Assembly: GCA_050740315.1 (NCBI GenBank)
Contig: JBOIDC010000008.1
Location: forward strand, 5,647 to 69,646
From: JACCYU01 sp050740315
GTDB lineage: Bacteria > Pseudomonadota > Gammaproteobacteria > JACCYU01
Direction of reading: 5' to 3'
DNA length: 64,000 nt
The translations under genes and the position numbers were made by a program. Below the pieces are notes generated by a model. It worked only from the letters and a program-made list of their open reading frames with translations. It ran no database searches and was not told the origin of the DNA. Shown one piece after another: positions 35,595-43,834 of this stretch; the stretch's first letter is position 1, and the number at the start of each line of letters is the position of its first letter.

Positions 35595-36773
35595 ATGGAT
35601 CGCGACAAGGCCATGCGCTTCATGCACGATTTGCTGCGCACGATGCACGGCAAGAACGGCTCGGATCTATTCATTACCGTCGGCGCGCCGCCGTCGATGA
35701 AGGTCGACGGCAAGATGACGCCGATGACCGATCAGCCACTGGTGCCGGCGCACACACAGGTGCTGGTGCGCTCCGTTATGAACGACCGGCAGATCGCAGA
35801 GTTCGAAAAAACGCAGGAATGCAACTTCGCCATCAGCCTGTCCGGCGTCTCGCGCTTTCGCGTCAACGCCTTCTGCCAGCGGGGCAGCGCCGGCATGGTG
35901 TTGCGCATCATCAAGACCGACATCCCTAATCTGGATCAACTCAACCTGCCGCCGGTGCTGAAAGATGTGGCGATGACCAAGCGCGGCCTGGTGATGTTCG
36001 TGGGCGGCACGGGCTCGGGAAAGTCCACCTCGCTCGCGGCCATGATCGGCTACCGTAACGAGAACAGCCACGGCCACATCGTCACCATCGAGGATCCGAT
36101 CGAGTTCGTGCACGCGCACAAGGGCTGCGTGGTCACGCAGCGCGAAGTGGGCGTGGACACCGAAAGCTACGAAATCGCGCTAAAGAACACCTTGCGTCAG
36201 GCGCCCGACGTGATCCTTATCGGCGAGATTCGCGACCGGGAAACCATGCAGCACGCCATTGCATTCGCGGAGACCGGTCATTTGTGCCTTTCCACCTTGC
36301 ACGCCAACAGCACCAACCAGGCGCTGGACCGCATCATTAATTTCTTTCCAGACGAGCGCCGTCCGCAGCTGCTGATGGACTTGTCGCTCAATTTGAAGGC
36401 GGTGATTTCGCAGCGGTTACTGCCAAAAGCCGGCAGTCAGGGTCGCGTGCCCGGCATCGAGATCATGCTCAACACGCCCTTGATGGCCGATCTCATCTTC
36501 AAGGGCGAGGTGCACGAGATGAAGGCGCTGATCGCGCGCTCCAATGAGGTCGGGATGCAGACGTTCGATCAGCATCTGTTCCAGCTGCTGGAGGACGGTC
36601 TGATCATTTACGAGGACGCACTGCGTAATGCGGATTCGGTAAACGATCTGCGCCTGCGCATCAAACTCGAAGGCAAAGACGCCAAAAAGGCGTCACTGCT
36701 CGACGGCCTGGATGACCTGTTGCTGGAAGAAAAGCCAGAAGAATTCGGCGTGGTGGGCTCGGGCCGCGCATGA
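35595..36773 (+). CDS. pilU: PilT/PilU-type ATPase PilU
   Basis: A 392-residue PilT paralogue. Walker A GGTGSGKST lies at 137-145; IVTIEDPIEFVHAHKGC, LIGEIRDRETM and TGHLCLSTLHANSTNQALDRI are conserved. It lacks the AIRNLIRE motif of PilT, having LMADLIFKGEVHEMKALI instead, and has an acidic C-terminal tail; both are usual for PilU. PilU assists PilT during retraction. It ends in an ATGA overlap with a third ATPase. Confidence 0.93.
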   Translation: MDRDKAMRFMHDLLRTMHGKNGSDLFITVGAPPSMKVDGKMTPMTDQPLVPAHTQVLVRSVMNDRQIAEFEKTQECNFAISLSGVSRFRVNAFCQRGSAGMVLRIIKTDIPNLDQLNLPPVLKDVAMTKRGLVMFVGGTGSGKSTSLAAMIGYRNENSHGHIVTIEDPIEFVHAHKGCVVTQREVGVDTESYEIALKNTLRQAPDVILIGEIRDRETMQHAIAFAETGHLCLSTLHANSTNQALDRIINFFPDERRPQLLMDLSLNLKAVISQRLLPKAGSQGRVPGIEIMLNTPLMADLIFKGEVHEMKALIARSNEVGMQTFDQHLFQLLEDGLIIYEDALRNADSVNDLRLRIKLEGKDAKKASLLDGLDDLLLEEKPEEFGVVGSGRA

Positions 36774-37984
36774 ACATCACGGCTTACCTAAAATTGATGG
36801 CGGAGAAAAACGGCTCGGATCTGTTCTTTACCACCGGCGCACCGGCCAGCATCAAGATCGAAGGCGAGATCCGCCCCATCACCCGCGCGGCGCTCGAGCC
36901 GGGCATGATCAAAACCATTGCTTACGGGATCATGGACGAGCAACAGATTCAAGAATTCGAGCAAACGCGGGAGATGAACCTGGGCTTGTCGGTCAGCGGT
37001 CTGGGACGTTTTCGCGTGAATGTCTACCGCCAGCGCGGCGAGGTTTCCATGGTGGTGCGCTATATCAAGAGCCGCATCCCGACCATCGAATCGCTTAATC
37101 TGCCGCCGGCACTCAAAGACCTGGTGATGCACCAGCATGGCCTGGTGATGGTGGTAGGCGCGACCGGCGCCGGCAAATCCAGCACGCTGGCATCCATGCT
37201 CGACTATCGCAACGCACACCGCAGCGGTCATATTTTGACCATCGAAGACCCGATCGAATATGTGTTCGCGCACAAGAAGTCCATCGTCGGGCAGCGCGAA
37301 GTGGGGCTGGACACCTTATGCTACGAAAACGCGTTGCGCGAAGCCATGCGCGAGGCGCCGGACGTGATCATGATAGGGGAAGTTCGGGATCGGCGCGCCA
37401 TGGAGGCGGCCGTCGCCTACGCGGACACGGGTCACTTGTGCGTCACCACCTTGCATGCGACCAACGCCAATCAGGCCCTGGATCGTGTGCTCAGCTTTTT
37501 CCCGCCCGATGCCAGGCATCAAATCCTGATGGATCTGTCTCTGAATCTGCGCGGCATTATTTCCCAGCGTCTGATCGTCGGCCACGACGGCAGGCGCGTG
37601 CCGGCGGTCGAAGTGTTGATCAACACGCCTTATATCTCCGAGCTTATAAGAAACGGCAAGTTTGGTGAAATGAAGGAGGTGATGGAGAAAGGCGCGGTAA
37701 CCGGCATGCAAACTTTCGACCAGTCGCTTTACGACCTGGTCAAGGCCGGCAAGGTTAGCTTGCAGGACGCGTTGGCCAGCGCCGATTCGCGCGGTAATCT
37801 CGAGTGGCGTATCAATTTCGGCGGTGGCGTGCAGAGCCTCGACAAGACCTCTGACGATCTGCGTTTCCCCAGCGAAATGATCGATGCCAAAACCGAGAGC
37901 GGGTCGCTGGACGACGCCTTTGCCAGCGCCAGCGACGCTGTTATCGAAGACCTTGGCGCCGCGCCCCGGACGCCAACCGCTTAG
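36770..37984 (+). CDS. Third PilT/PilU-family ATPase, PilU-like
   Basis: A 404-residue protein that repeats the whole PilU layout: NGSDLFFTTGAPASIKIEG, Walker A GATGAGKSS at 130-138, ILTIEDPIEYVFAHK, MIGEVRDRRAM and TGHLCVTTLHATNANQALDR. All nucleotide-binding motifs are intact, so it should be active. It has YISELIRNGKFGEMKEVM in place of the PilT AIRNLIRE motif, and a longer acidic tail after residue 345. It overlaps pilU by 4 bases, showing coupled translation. Pseudomonas has only pilT and pilU at this place, so the third copy is extra there. Its role, perhaps as another accessory retraction motor, is inferred. Confidence 0.9.
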   Translation: MNITAYLKLMAEKNGSDLFFTTGAPASIKIEGEIRPITRAALEPGMIKTIAYGIMDEQQIQEFEQTREMNLGLSVSGLGRFRVNVYRQRGEVSMVVRYIKSRIPTIESLNLPPALKDLVMHQHGLVMVVGATGAGKSSTLASMLDYRNAHRSGHILTIEDPIEYVFAHKKSIVGQREVGLDTLCYENALREAMREAPDVIMIGEVRDRRAMEAAVAYADTGHLCVTTLHATNANQALDRVLSFFPPDARHQILMDLSLNLRGIISQRLIVGHDGRRVPAVEVLINTPYISELIRNGKFGEMKEVMEKGAVTGMQTFDQSLYDLVKAGKVSLQDALASADSRGNLEWRINFGGGVQSLDKTSDDLRFPSEMIDAKTESGSLDDAFASASDAVIEDLGAAPRTPTA

Positions 37985-38075
37985 GAATCAGAATACGCGG
38001 AAGTGGTCCAGGCGAATGTGATCAGCCGGCGCTGGTCCTGAACAGCGCTCGCGCGCCAATTCCGCAGCTCGCGAT

Positions 38076-38984
38076 TCATCGGCGGGCAGGCAGCTCGTCA
38101 GGGAACACGGCTTGTGCATCGAATACCGGACCATCCACGCACACGCGTTTCATCGCCGGTCCTTGCCCGGTTTGCACCTCCACCGCGCAGCCCGCGCAGC
38201 CACCCACCGCGCAGGCCATATATTCCTCGAGCGAGACCTGACAGGGTAGGCGGTACTTGCCGGCAACGTCTGCCACCGCCTTTAACATGCCAGGCGGTCC
38301 GCACGCGAAAAGTTCCACTTTCGCACGTTCCTCAGCGCTTGCCGCTTCGAGCCAGAGGGTCGCGAGATCGGTAATCAGGCCGTCGAAGCAACCCGCAAAG
38401 CCTTGCTGGCTGGTGAGGCGCGACGGGATGCCCCAGTCGTCCAGCAACGGCATGGCGGCGATAACGCCTTCCGGCATGCCGGGCACCATGATCTTTGAGG
38501 GCCGCGGCCTGAACGGAAACGGCAGCTCGGAACCAAGCATCGCCAGCGGCCGGACACCTTTATTGAGACGCAGGCGATCGGCAAGGAAGATCATCGGCGG
38601 TATGCCGACGCCGCCGCCCAGCAGCAGCGGTCGTGGCCGATGCGGTTTGAACGGCTCGCCGATGGGTCCCATCACGCTCAGTGTCTCGCCTGTTGTACGG
38701 CGCGCCAGCAGCCGTGTGCCCTGGCCCAGAAGCTTGTAGAAAATATCGATCCAGCCTTGCACCGCAGACGCCCGCATGATCGAAAACGGCCGCCGCATGG
38801 CCAGTTCCGGGTCGCACTGCAGATGCACGAACTGCCCCGGCTGCGCGCGCGCCGCGCACTTGGGCGCATGCAAGCGAAGAATATATTGCCCGCCGGGATG
38901 CGGCTGGTGATCCAGGATCCGCGCATCTTCCATAAAAATACTGGCGCGATGCGCTTGTGCATTCTGGGCGGGTCCGATACTCAT
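38076..38984 (-). CDS. PyrK-like dihydroorotate dehydrogenase electron-transfer subunit
   Basis: A 302-residue flavoprotein of the ferredoxin-reductase type. AMRRPFSIMRAS is the FAD-binding motif, LLLGGGVGIPPMIFLADRL the NAD-binding start, and FACGPPGMLKAVAD the second nucleotide motif. A [2Fe-2S] site is formed by CAVGGCAGCAVEV plus a later Cys in MKRVCVDGPVF, the PyrK pattern. PyrK normally pairs with the catalytic subunit PyrD of class 1B, which is not in the window. It overlaps the preceding dihydroorotase-like gene by 4 bases, tying it to pyrimidine synthesis. Confidence 0.88.
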   Translation of the reverse strand: MSIGPAQNAQAHRASIFMEDARILDHQPHPGGQYILRLHAPKCAARAQPGQFVHLQCDPELAMRRPFSIMRASAVQGWIDIFYKLLGQGTRLLARRTTGETLSVMGPIGEPFKPHRPRPLLLGGGVGIPPMIFLADRLRLNKGVRPLAMLGSELPFPFRPRPSKIMVPGMPEGVIAAMPLLDDWGIPSRLTSQQGFAGCFDGLITDLATLWLEAASAEERAKVELFACGPPGMLKAVADVAGKYRLPCQVSLEEYMACAVGGCAGCAVEVQTGQGPAMKRVCVDGPVFDAQAVFPDELPARR

Positions 38985-40276
38985 TGGGCAATCAGTTCTG
39001 TGTCTGACTGATGTACGATACGCCCGCCCAGCAAGGTATGGGTCACGCGGCCGGTGAACGTCCAGCCGGCGAAAGGTGTGTTCTTGCCGCGACTCTTGCT
39101 GTGCTCGGGCGACAAGGTCCAGCGCTCGTCAGGATCGAATATACAGATGTCCGCGGTGCTGCCGACGCCCAGGGTGCCCGCATCGATGCCCATGACCGTC
39201 GCCGGTCCGGCGGTGACCCTCATCAATGCCTGGGCCAACGTCAGGACTTTCGACTCCACCAGCCGCAACGCCAGCGCAAGCAGCGTCTCGAGGCCCGATA
39301 TACCCGGTTCGGTGGACGGAAACGGCGCTTGCTTGGCGTCGATATCATGCGGCTGATGATCCGAGCAGATAGCGATGACCGATCCGCGCGCCACGCCCTG
39401 CCGCAGACCTTGCAAGTCGTTCGCTGTGCGCAGCGGGGGCAGCGTGTGGTAAAGACCGTTGAAGTCGCCGATATCGTTCTCGGTCAGGAACAACTGATGC
39501 GCGCAGACGTCGGCGGTGATGGGCAGGCCGTCGTAATGCGCGCGGGCGAACATGTTGACGGCGCGGGCGCACGACAACCGGCAAAAGTGTGCGCGCACGC
39601 CGGTCTGTTCCACCAGCGCCAGCAGCTGTCCCATGGCCGCCGTCTCCGCGGCGCTCGGGATTCCGGGCAGACCCAGACGCGTCGCCACCGCGCCTTCGTG
39701 GGCGCAGCCCTGGTCGGCCAGCGCGTGATCGAACGCATGCAGATGAACGGTCAACCCCTGACTGGCCGCATATTCCATGGCGCGTCTCAGCACCAGCGTG
39801 TTCGCCACCGGCCGCAAGGCGTTGCTCACGCCGACACAGCCGGCGCGCTTGAGCGCCGCCATCTCGCTCAACGTCTGTCCCGCAAGCCCGGCCGTCAGCG
39901 CGCCGAGATTGTACACGCGGCAGAAGCCGGCCGCCTGCGCGCGTTGCTGAACCAGTTCCACTTCGGCCGGCGAATCGACTACCGGGTCGGTGTCCGGCGG
40001 ATAACACAGGCTGGTGATGCCGCCCGCGGCGGCGGCGCATGTCTCGGAAGCGATCGTGGCCTTGTGCTCCTGACCCGGTTCGCGCAGCCGCGCGGCCACA
40101 TCGACCAGCCCGGGCATGACCACATGGTCATGCGCATCCAGTTGATGGTCCGCGACAAATCCCGACGGCGCCTGGTCCAGCGCGACGATCTTGTCGTCGG
40201 CGACAAACAAGTCGGTAATCCGATCGATACCGTTGGCCGGATCGATGACGCGGCCTTGTGCGATCCACAGCTTCAT
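38981..40276 (-). CDS. pyrC': Non-catalytic dihydroorotase homologue PyrC' (PyrX)
   Basis: A 431-residue protein with the dihydroorotase fold but without its metal site. Active enzymes carry H-x-H before LREPG; here the stretch reads GLVDVAARLREPG, so both His are replaced (A61 and R63). The FSDDG-like segment is VSNALRP. The late SDHQPH keeps its Asp. In Pseudomonas aeruginosa such a PyrC' has no enzyme activity but is needed to assemble aspartate transcarbamoylase with PyrB. The gene directly follows pyrB with a 4-base overlap, exactly that arrangement. An active dihydroorotase should be elsewhere on the chromosome. Confidence 0.93.
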   Translation of the reverse strand: MKLWIAQGRVIDPANGIDRITDLFVADDKIVALDQAPSGFVADHQLDAHDHVVMPGLVDVAARLREPGQEHKATIASETCAAAAGGITSLCYPPDTDPVVDSPAEVELVQQRAQAAGFCRVYNLGALTAGLAGQTLSEMAALKRAGCVGVSNALRPVANTLVLRRAMEYAASQGLTVHLHAFDHALADQGCAHEGAVATRLGLPGIPSAAETAAMGQLLALVEQTGVRAHFCRLSCARAVNMFARAHYDGLPITADVCAHQLFLTENDIGDFNGLYHTLPPLRTANDLQGLRQGVARGSVIAICSDHQPHDIDAKQAPFPSTEPGISGLETLLALALRLVESKVLTLAQALMRVTAGPATVMGIDAGTLGVGSTADICIFDPDERWTLSPEHSKSRGKNTPFAGWTFTGRVTHTLLGGRIVHQSDTELIAQ

Positions 40277-41280
40277 CGCTCCGCGCGCGCTCGCGCGCTC
40301 GCGCCTGTGGCCATGGCCATCACCGCCATGCGTATGGCGATGCCGTAGGTCACCTGCTGAAGAATGACCGAGCGCGCGCCGTCGGCGACTTCGGAGCCGA
40401 TCTCCACGCCGCGATTGATGGGCCCCGGGTGCATCACGATGGCGTCCGGTTTGGCAACGCTTAAGCGGACTTCGGTCAGGCCGTACAACTGAAAGTACTC
40501 GTGCTCGCTGGGTAGCAGCGCGCCGCGCATGCGCTCCTTTTGCAACCGCAACATGATGACCACGTCGGCATCCTTCAGCCCTTCGGACATCTGATGAAAC
40601 ACGCGCACGCCCAGTTGCTGAACTTCAGCGGGTATCAAGGTCATGGGCGCCACCACCCGCACCTCGCCAGCGCCTAGGGTATTGAGCGCATGGATCTGCG
40701 AGCGCGCCACGCGAGAATGCATGATGTCGCCGACGATCGCGACACACAAGTTGCCAAACTCCGGTTTGTGGCGGCGAATCGTGAACATATCCAGCATCGC
40801 CTGAGTGGGATGCGCGTGCCGTCCGTCGCCGGCGTTGATCACGCTGATGTGCGGCGCCACGTGGCGCGCGATGAACGGCGCGGCGCCGCTGTCGGCGTGC
40901 CGTACCACGAACATGTCGGTGTACATCGCCTCCAGGTTGCGCAAGGTGTCGAGCAGACTCTCGCCCTTGACCGTCGAGGTGTCGCTGATATTCACGTTGA
41001 GCACGTCGGCGGACAGCCGTTTGGCCGCCAGCTCGAAGGTGGTGCGGGTGCGGGTGCTGGCCTCGAAAAACAGGTTGACAATGGTCTTGCCGCGCAGCAG
41101 AGGCACCTTTTTTACGGTCTGGTCCTTGACCCCTGCGAACGACTCGGCAGTGTCCAATATCTCGGTCAACAGCGCGCGCGAGAGGCCCTCGATGGTAAGA
41201 AAGTGGCGCAGCCGGCCGTCTGGCGACAACTGCAGGCCGGCTGGCAGCGCGCCCAGTACCGGCTTGGCCGCGCTGCTCAC
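40273..41280 (-). CDS. pyrB: Aspartate carbamoyltransferase catalytic subunit
   Basis: A 335-residue enzyme that joins carbamoyl phosphate and aspartate, the first committed pyrimidine step. The carbamoyl-phosphate site FEASTRTRTTFELAAKRL, INAGDGRHAHPTQAMLD and MHPGPINRGVEI are clear. An N-terminal extension of about 25 residues before the family start is usual in the type that associates with PyrC'. No regulatory PyrI is present. It overlaps both pyrR and pyrC' by 4 bases. The DNA at its 3' end is a CG-alternating low-complexity run coding for Ala and Arg. Confidence 0.96.
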   Translation of the reverse strand: MSSAAKPVLGALPAGLQLSPDGRLRHFLTIEGLSRALLTEILDTAESFAGVKDQTVKKVPLLRGKTIVNLFFEASTRTRTTFELAAKRLSADVLNVNISDTSTVKGESLLDTLRNLEAMYTDMFVVRHADSGAAPFIARHVAPHISVINAGDGRHAHPTQAMLDMFTIRRHKPEFGNLCVAIVGDIMHSRVARSQIHALNTLGAGEVRVVAPMTLIPAEVQQLGVRVFHQMSEGLKDADVVIMLRLQKERMRGALLPSEHEYFQLYGLTEVRLSVAKPDAIVMHPGPINRGVEIGSEVADGARSVILQQVTYGIAIRMAVMAMATGASARARAER

Positions 41281-41798
41281 GGGGTCGCGCCTCTGCGCCT
41301 GTGTGTGTCCACGACCTTCAGTTCCAGCGGCTCCGGACCGCTGAGCTTGACTTGCTGGTGAGGCTCGAGTTTGAGCCTGTGTCCGACTACGCCGGCTTCG
41401 ATCGGGAGTTCCCGCCCATCGCGCTCGATCAGCGCGGCCAATGCGACGGAAGCCGGCCGGCCGTAATCGAATATCTCGTTTAGCGCAGCGCGAATCGTAC
41501 GCCCGGTATACAGCACGTCGTCGACCAGAATGATGTGCCGGCCGTCCACGCTTAATGGCAGGTCGGAGGGCTTGACCCTCGGATTGACCCCGATGCGGCT
41601 GAAGTCATCGCGATAAAAGGAAATGTCAAGCAGGCCCAGCGGCTCCTGCATCTTCAACCGTTGATGCAGGCGCTGCGCGATCCACGCGCCGCCCGTGTGA
41701 ATGCCGATCATGATCGGCCGCTCGATACCGCTGGTGTGGATGAATCGCTCGAGGCCTTCGCTCATCGCGTCGATCAGCGCATTGATTTGCAGGTTCAT
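41277..41798 (-). CDS. pyrR: Bifunctional PyrR: uracil phosphoribosyltransferase-type regulator
   Basis: A 173-residue phosphoribosyltransferase-fold protein. IILVDDVLYTGRTIRAALNEI is the PRPP-binding signature, and IGIHTGGAWIAQRLHQRL and FYRDDFSRIGVNP are PyrR motifs. In Bacillus PyrR controls pyr attenuation; in gammaproteobacteria its regulatory function is less certain. The start at 41798 (MNLQINALIDAM) follows the ruvX stop by 19 bases. It overlaps pyrB by 4 bases. Confidence 0.92.
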   Translation of the reverse strand: MNLQINALIDAMSEGLERFIHTSGIERPIMIGIHTGGAWIAQRLHQRLKMQEPLGLLDISFYRDDFSRIGVNPRVKPSDLPLSVDGRHIILVDDVLYTGRTIRAALNEIFDYGRPASVALAALIERDGRELPIEAGVVGHRLKLEPHQQVKLSGPEPLELKVVDTHRRRGATP

Positions 41799-41817
41799 CG
41801 GTCGCGTGGCTGTTCGT

Positions 41818-42291
41818 TCACGGGCGGGAGCGCGCATTCGACATCCATGCCTCCAGCAGGATTGCCGCCGCTACCTTGTCAATCTCATCTTTGTTTATGC
41901 GTTTAGGCGTTTGTGCGGCTTGACGGTTCGATTTGATGCGGTGATACGCCTCGACCGACGTGTACGCTTCGTCCGCCATATGCACCGGCAGGCCGAAGCG
42001 CTTTTCGAGCTCGTGCCGGAACGCGCGAATCCTGGCCTTGACTTCACTGGCGGCCTGCGGTGGACCGCCCGGCAGTCCGAGCACCAGCGCATCAGGGTTC
42101 CAGGTGTCAATGAGCTTGGCGATACCGTGCCAGTCGGGCTTGCCGGCGCGCTGATCCAAAGTGGCAAGCGGTGTGGCGGTGTCGGTTATCATCTGCCCGA
42201 CCGCGATACCGATGCGGCGCGCGCCGTAGTCGAAACCCAGGACAACGCAGGGACGCGCAACGGGGCTGCTCAAGCTTGCGTGCCGGGTCAA
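41818..42291 (-). CDS. ruvX: Putative Holliday junction resolvase RuvX/YqgF
   Basis: A protein of about 157 residues with an RNase H fold, involved in 16S rRNA 5' end maturation or junction resolution. LGFDYGARRIGIAVGQ, LVLGLPGGPPQAASEVKARIRAF, DEAYTSVEAYHRI and KDEIDKVAAAILLEAWM are family motifs. The start is uncertain: the ATG-initiated frame from 42597 lies mostly over yqgE and is a shadow, leaving TTG 42291 or TTG 42273; neither has a strong ribosome site. It follows yqgE closely, as usual. Confidence 0.88.
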   Translation of the reverse strand: MTRHASLSSPVARPCVVLGFDYGARRIGIAVGQMITDTATPLATLDQRAGKPDWHGIAKLIDTWNPDALVLGLPGGPPQAASEVKARIRAFRHELEKRFGLPVHMADEAYTSVEAYHRIKSNRQAAQTPKRINKDEIDKVAAAILLEAWMSNARSRP

Positions 42292-42308
42292 GCGGCTAAC
42301 CCGGCGCC

Positions 42309-42869
42309 TCAGGCGTGACCGGCGCGACCGGTAATCAGGCTCAAGTCCACGCCCAGTTTGCGCGCGGCGGCCTGCCAGCGCTGCTCGACGGGCAGCTTGA
42401 ACAGGATGTCCGCATCGCTGGGCACGGTCAGCCAGGCGTTGTCGGCGATCTCCTGTTCCAGCTGGCCGGCGCCCCAACCCGCGTAGCCCAGCGCGATCAG
42501 GCTTTGCTCGGGACCTTCGCCCGCGGCGATGGCGGCAAGGATGTCGAGTGAGCTCGTGAGTCCCAGTTCGGCGCCAATCGCCAGGGTGGATTCCCACGTG
42601 CCCAGCGGCGCATGCAGGATGAAACCCCGATCGAGCTGCACGGGACCACCCGCGTAAACCGACGTATCGGCCACTTTCTCATTTGCCGGGACCAGATCGA
42701 GATGTTCAAGCAGTTTGCGCAAGGTCACATCGGTGGGCCGGTTGATCACGACACCCAGCGCGCCCTGTTCATTGTGTTCGCAGATCAGGGTGACGGTGCG
42801 GGAAAAATTTGGATCCGCCAGGCTGGGCATGGCGACCAGGAGGTGATTCGTAAAACGCGCCGCGGTCAT
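42309..42869 (-). CDS. yqgE: YqgE/AlgH family protein (UPF0301)
   Basis: A 186-residue protein, one residue from E. coli YqgE in length. It opens FTNHLLVAMPSLADPNFSRTV and has GALGVVINRPTD, VYAGGPVQLDRGFILH, ALGYAGWGAGQLEQEI and WLTVPSDADILF. The function is unknown. ATG 42869 is chosen over TTG 42905. It sits between tonB and ruvX in the conserved gshB-tonB-yqgE-ruvX order. Confidence 0.94.
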   Translation of the reverse strand: MTAARFTNHLLVAMPSLADPNFSRTVTLICEHNEQGALGVVINRPTDVTLRKLLEHLDLVPANEKVADTSVYAGGPVQLDRGFILHAPLGTWESTLAIGAELGLTSSLDILAAIAAGEGPEQSLIALGYAGWGAGQLEQEIADNAWLTVPSDADILFKLPVEQRWQAAARKLGVDLSLITGRAGHA

Positions 42870-42946
42870 GGGTTCTAGTATCCGGTCTTCGGGGATTTCA
42901 GACAAGGGGTTGCCGACAGCACCGGAAAGGCGTGTCCGGTCGCGCG

Positions 42947-43804
42947 CTAGCGCGTGGTCAGCTCGCCATCCGCCTCAAAGATCCAGGTGCGAGTGATCAT
43001 CAGCTGGTCGTACTGCGCGCGCATGTCGGCGGACAACGGCAGGAACGGCGCGGCCAGTTCGACGATTCGCCGGGCCGCATCATCCAGTACCTGCTGGCCG
43101 GAAGGCGAACCGACCGAGACATCGACGATGTTTCCGTCGCGGTCCAGCAGGACATGCAGGATCAAACTGCCGCTGAGCGCGCGACGCCGCGCATCATCGG
43201 GGTAATTGAGATTGCCCACGCGTTCAACCTTGTCCACCCAGGCCCTGATGTAGGCCGCCTCGGCGGCGGTCCTGGCGCTCAAGCTATCGATGTAACTGAC
43301 GCGCGGACGCTGCGCGTAACGCTGGACTTCCTGCGAGAGCTCGGCGCTCAGGCGCGCGAGTTCCATATGGACGCGGCTTCGCGAGACGCCGGGATCAGCC
43401 GACTCCCACGGCCGCTCCCCGAACACTTTCGTTGACGACGCGGCCTGCGTTAGCACACGCGGCGCCGCGCTGGTGGACCGCGCGGCCCGTGCCGCGTGGG
43501 TAGTCGATGGCATCTGACCGACGGCCGCCGTCGGATCGAGCGCGGGGCTCGCGGGGCGCAGCTTCGCAGCCGCCGAACCGCTCGCTTGCTGGTTGGCCTG
43601 TGCGATGTTCCGGGCCTGCTTGGGTGCCTGCTGAGACGGCGTTTGTACGAGTACGACATCCAGAGATGGCGGCACTGCGCGGTTTTTCTCCGCCCCGAAG
43701 CCGATGCCTAGAATCACGATGCCATGCACGACCGCCGCCAGAAACAGCGTAAGTCCCAGCCGGTCAGTCGGTTTGGTGGGTAGGGCTTGTGCGTTCACGC
43801 TCAA
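42947..43804 (-). CDS. tonB: TonB-like energy transducer
   Basis: A 285-residue protein with a single membrane helix near the N-terminus (LGLTLFLAAVVHGIVILGIGF), an Ala/Gln/Pro-rich spacer and a C-terminal TonB domain with VERVGNLNYPDDARRRALSGSLILHVLLDRDGNIVDV. In Pseudomonas the homologue at this locus is called TonB3 and has been linked to twitching. No ExbB/ExbD genes are near. The position next to gshB and the pilG operon supports the TonB3 assignment. Confidence 0.9.
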   Translation of the reverse strand: MSVNAQALPTKPTDRLGLTLFLAAVVHGIVILGIGFGAEKNRAVPPSLDVVLVQTPSQQAPKQARNIAQANQQASGSAAAKLRPASPALDPTAAVGQMPSTTHAARAARSTSAAPRVLTQAASSTKVFGERPWESADPGVSRSRVHMELARLSAELSQEVQRYAQRPRVSYIDSLSARTAAEAAYIRAWVDKVERVGNLNYPDDARRRALSGSLILHVLLDRDGNIVDVSVGSPSGQQVLDDAARRIVELAAPFLPLSADMRAQYDQLMITRTWIFEADGELTTR

Positions 43805-43834
43805 TGGGCCTGGCGTCTGGAGCGGACTCGCGGC

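Noticed and set aside
40276..40310. CG-alternating simple repeat
   Set aside because: It is the Ala/Arg-coding end of pyrB overlapping the pyrC' start; explained by coding and high GC.
42292..42597. N-terminal extension of ruvX
   Set aside because: It is Arg-rich, lies over yqgE in another frame and has no family similarity.
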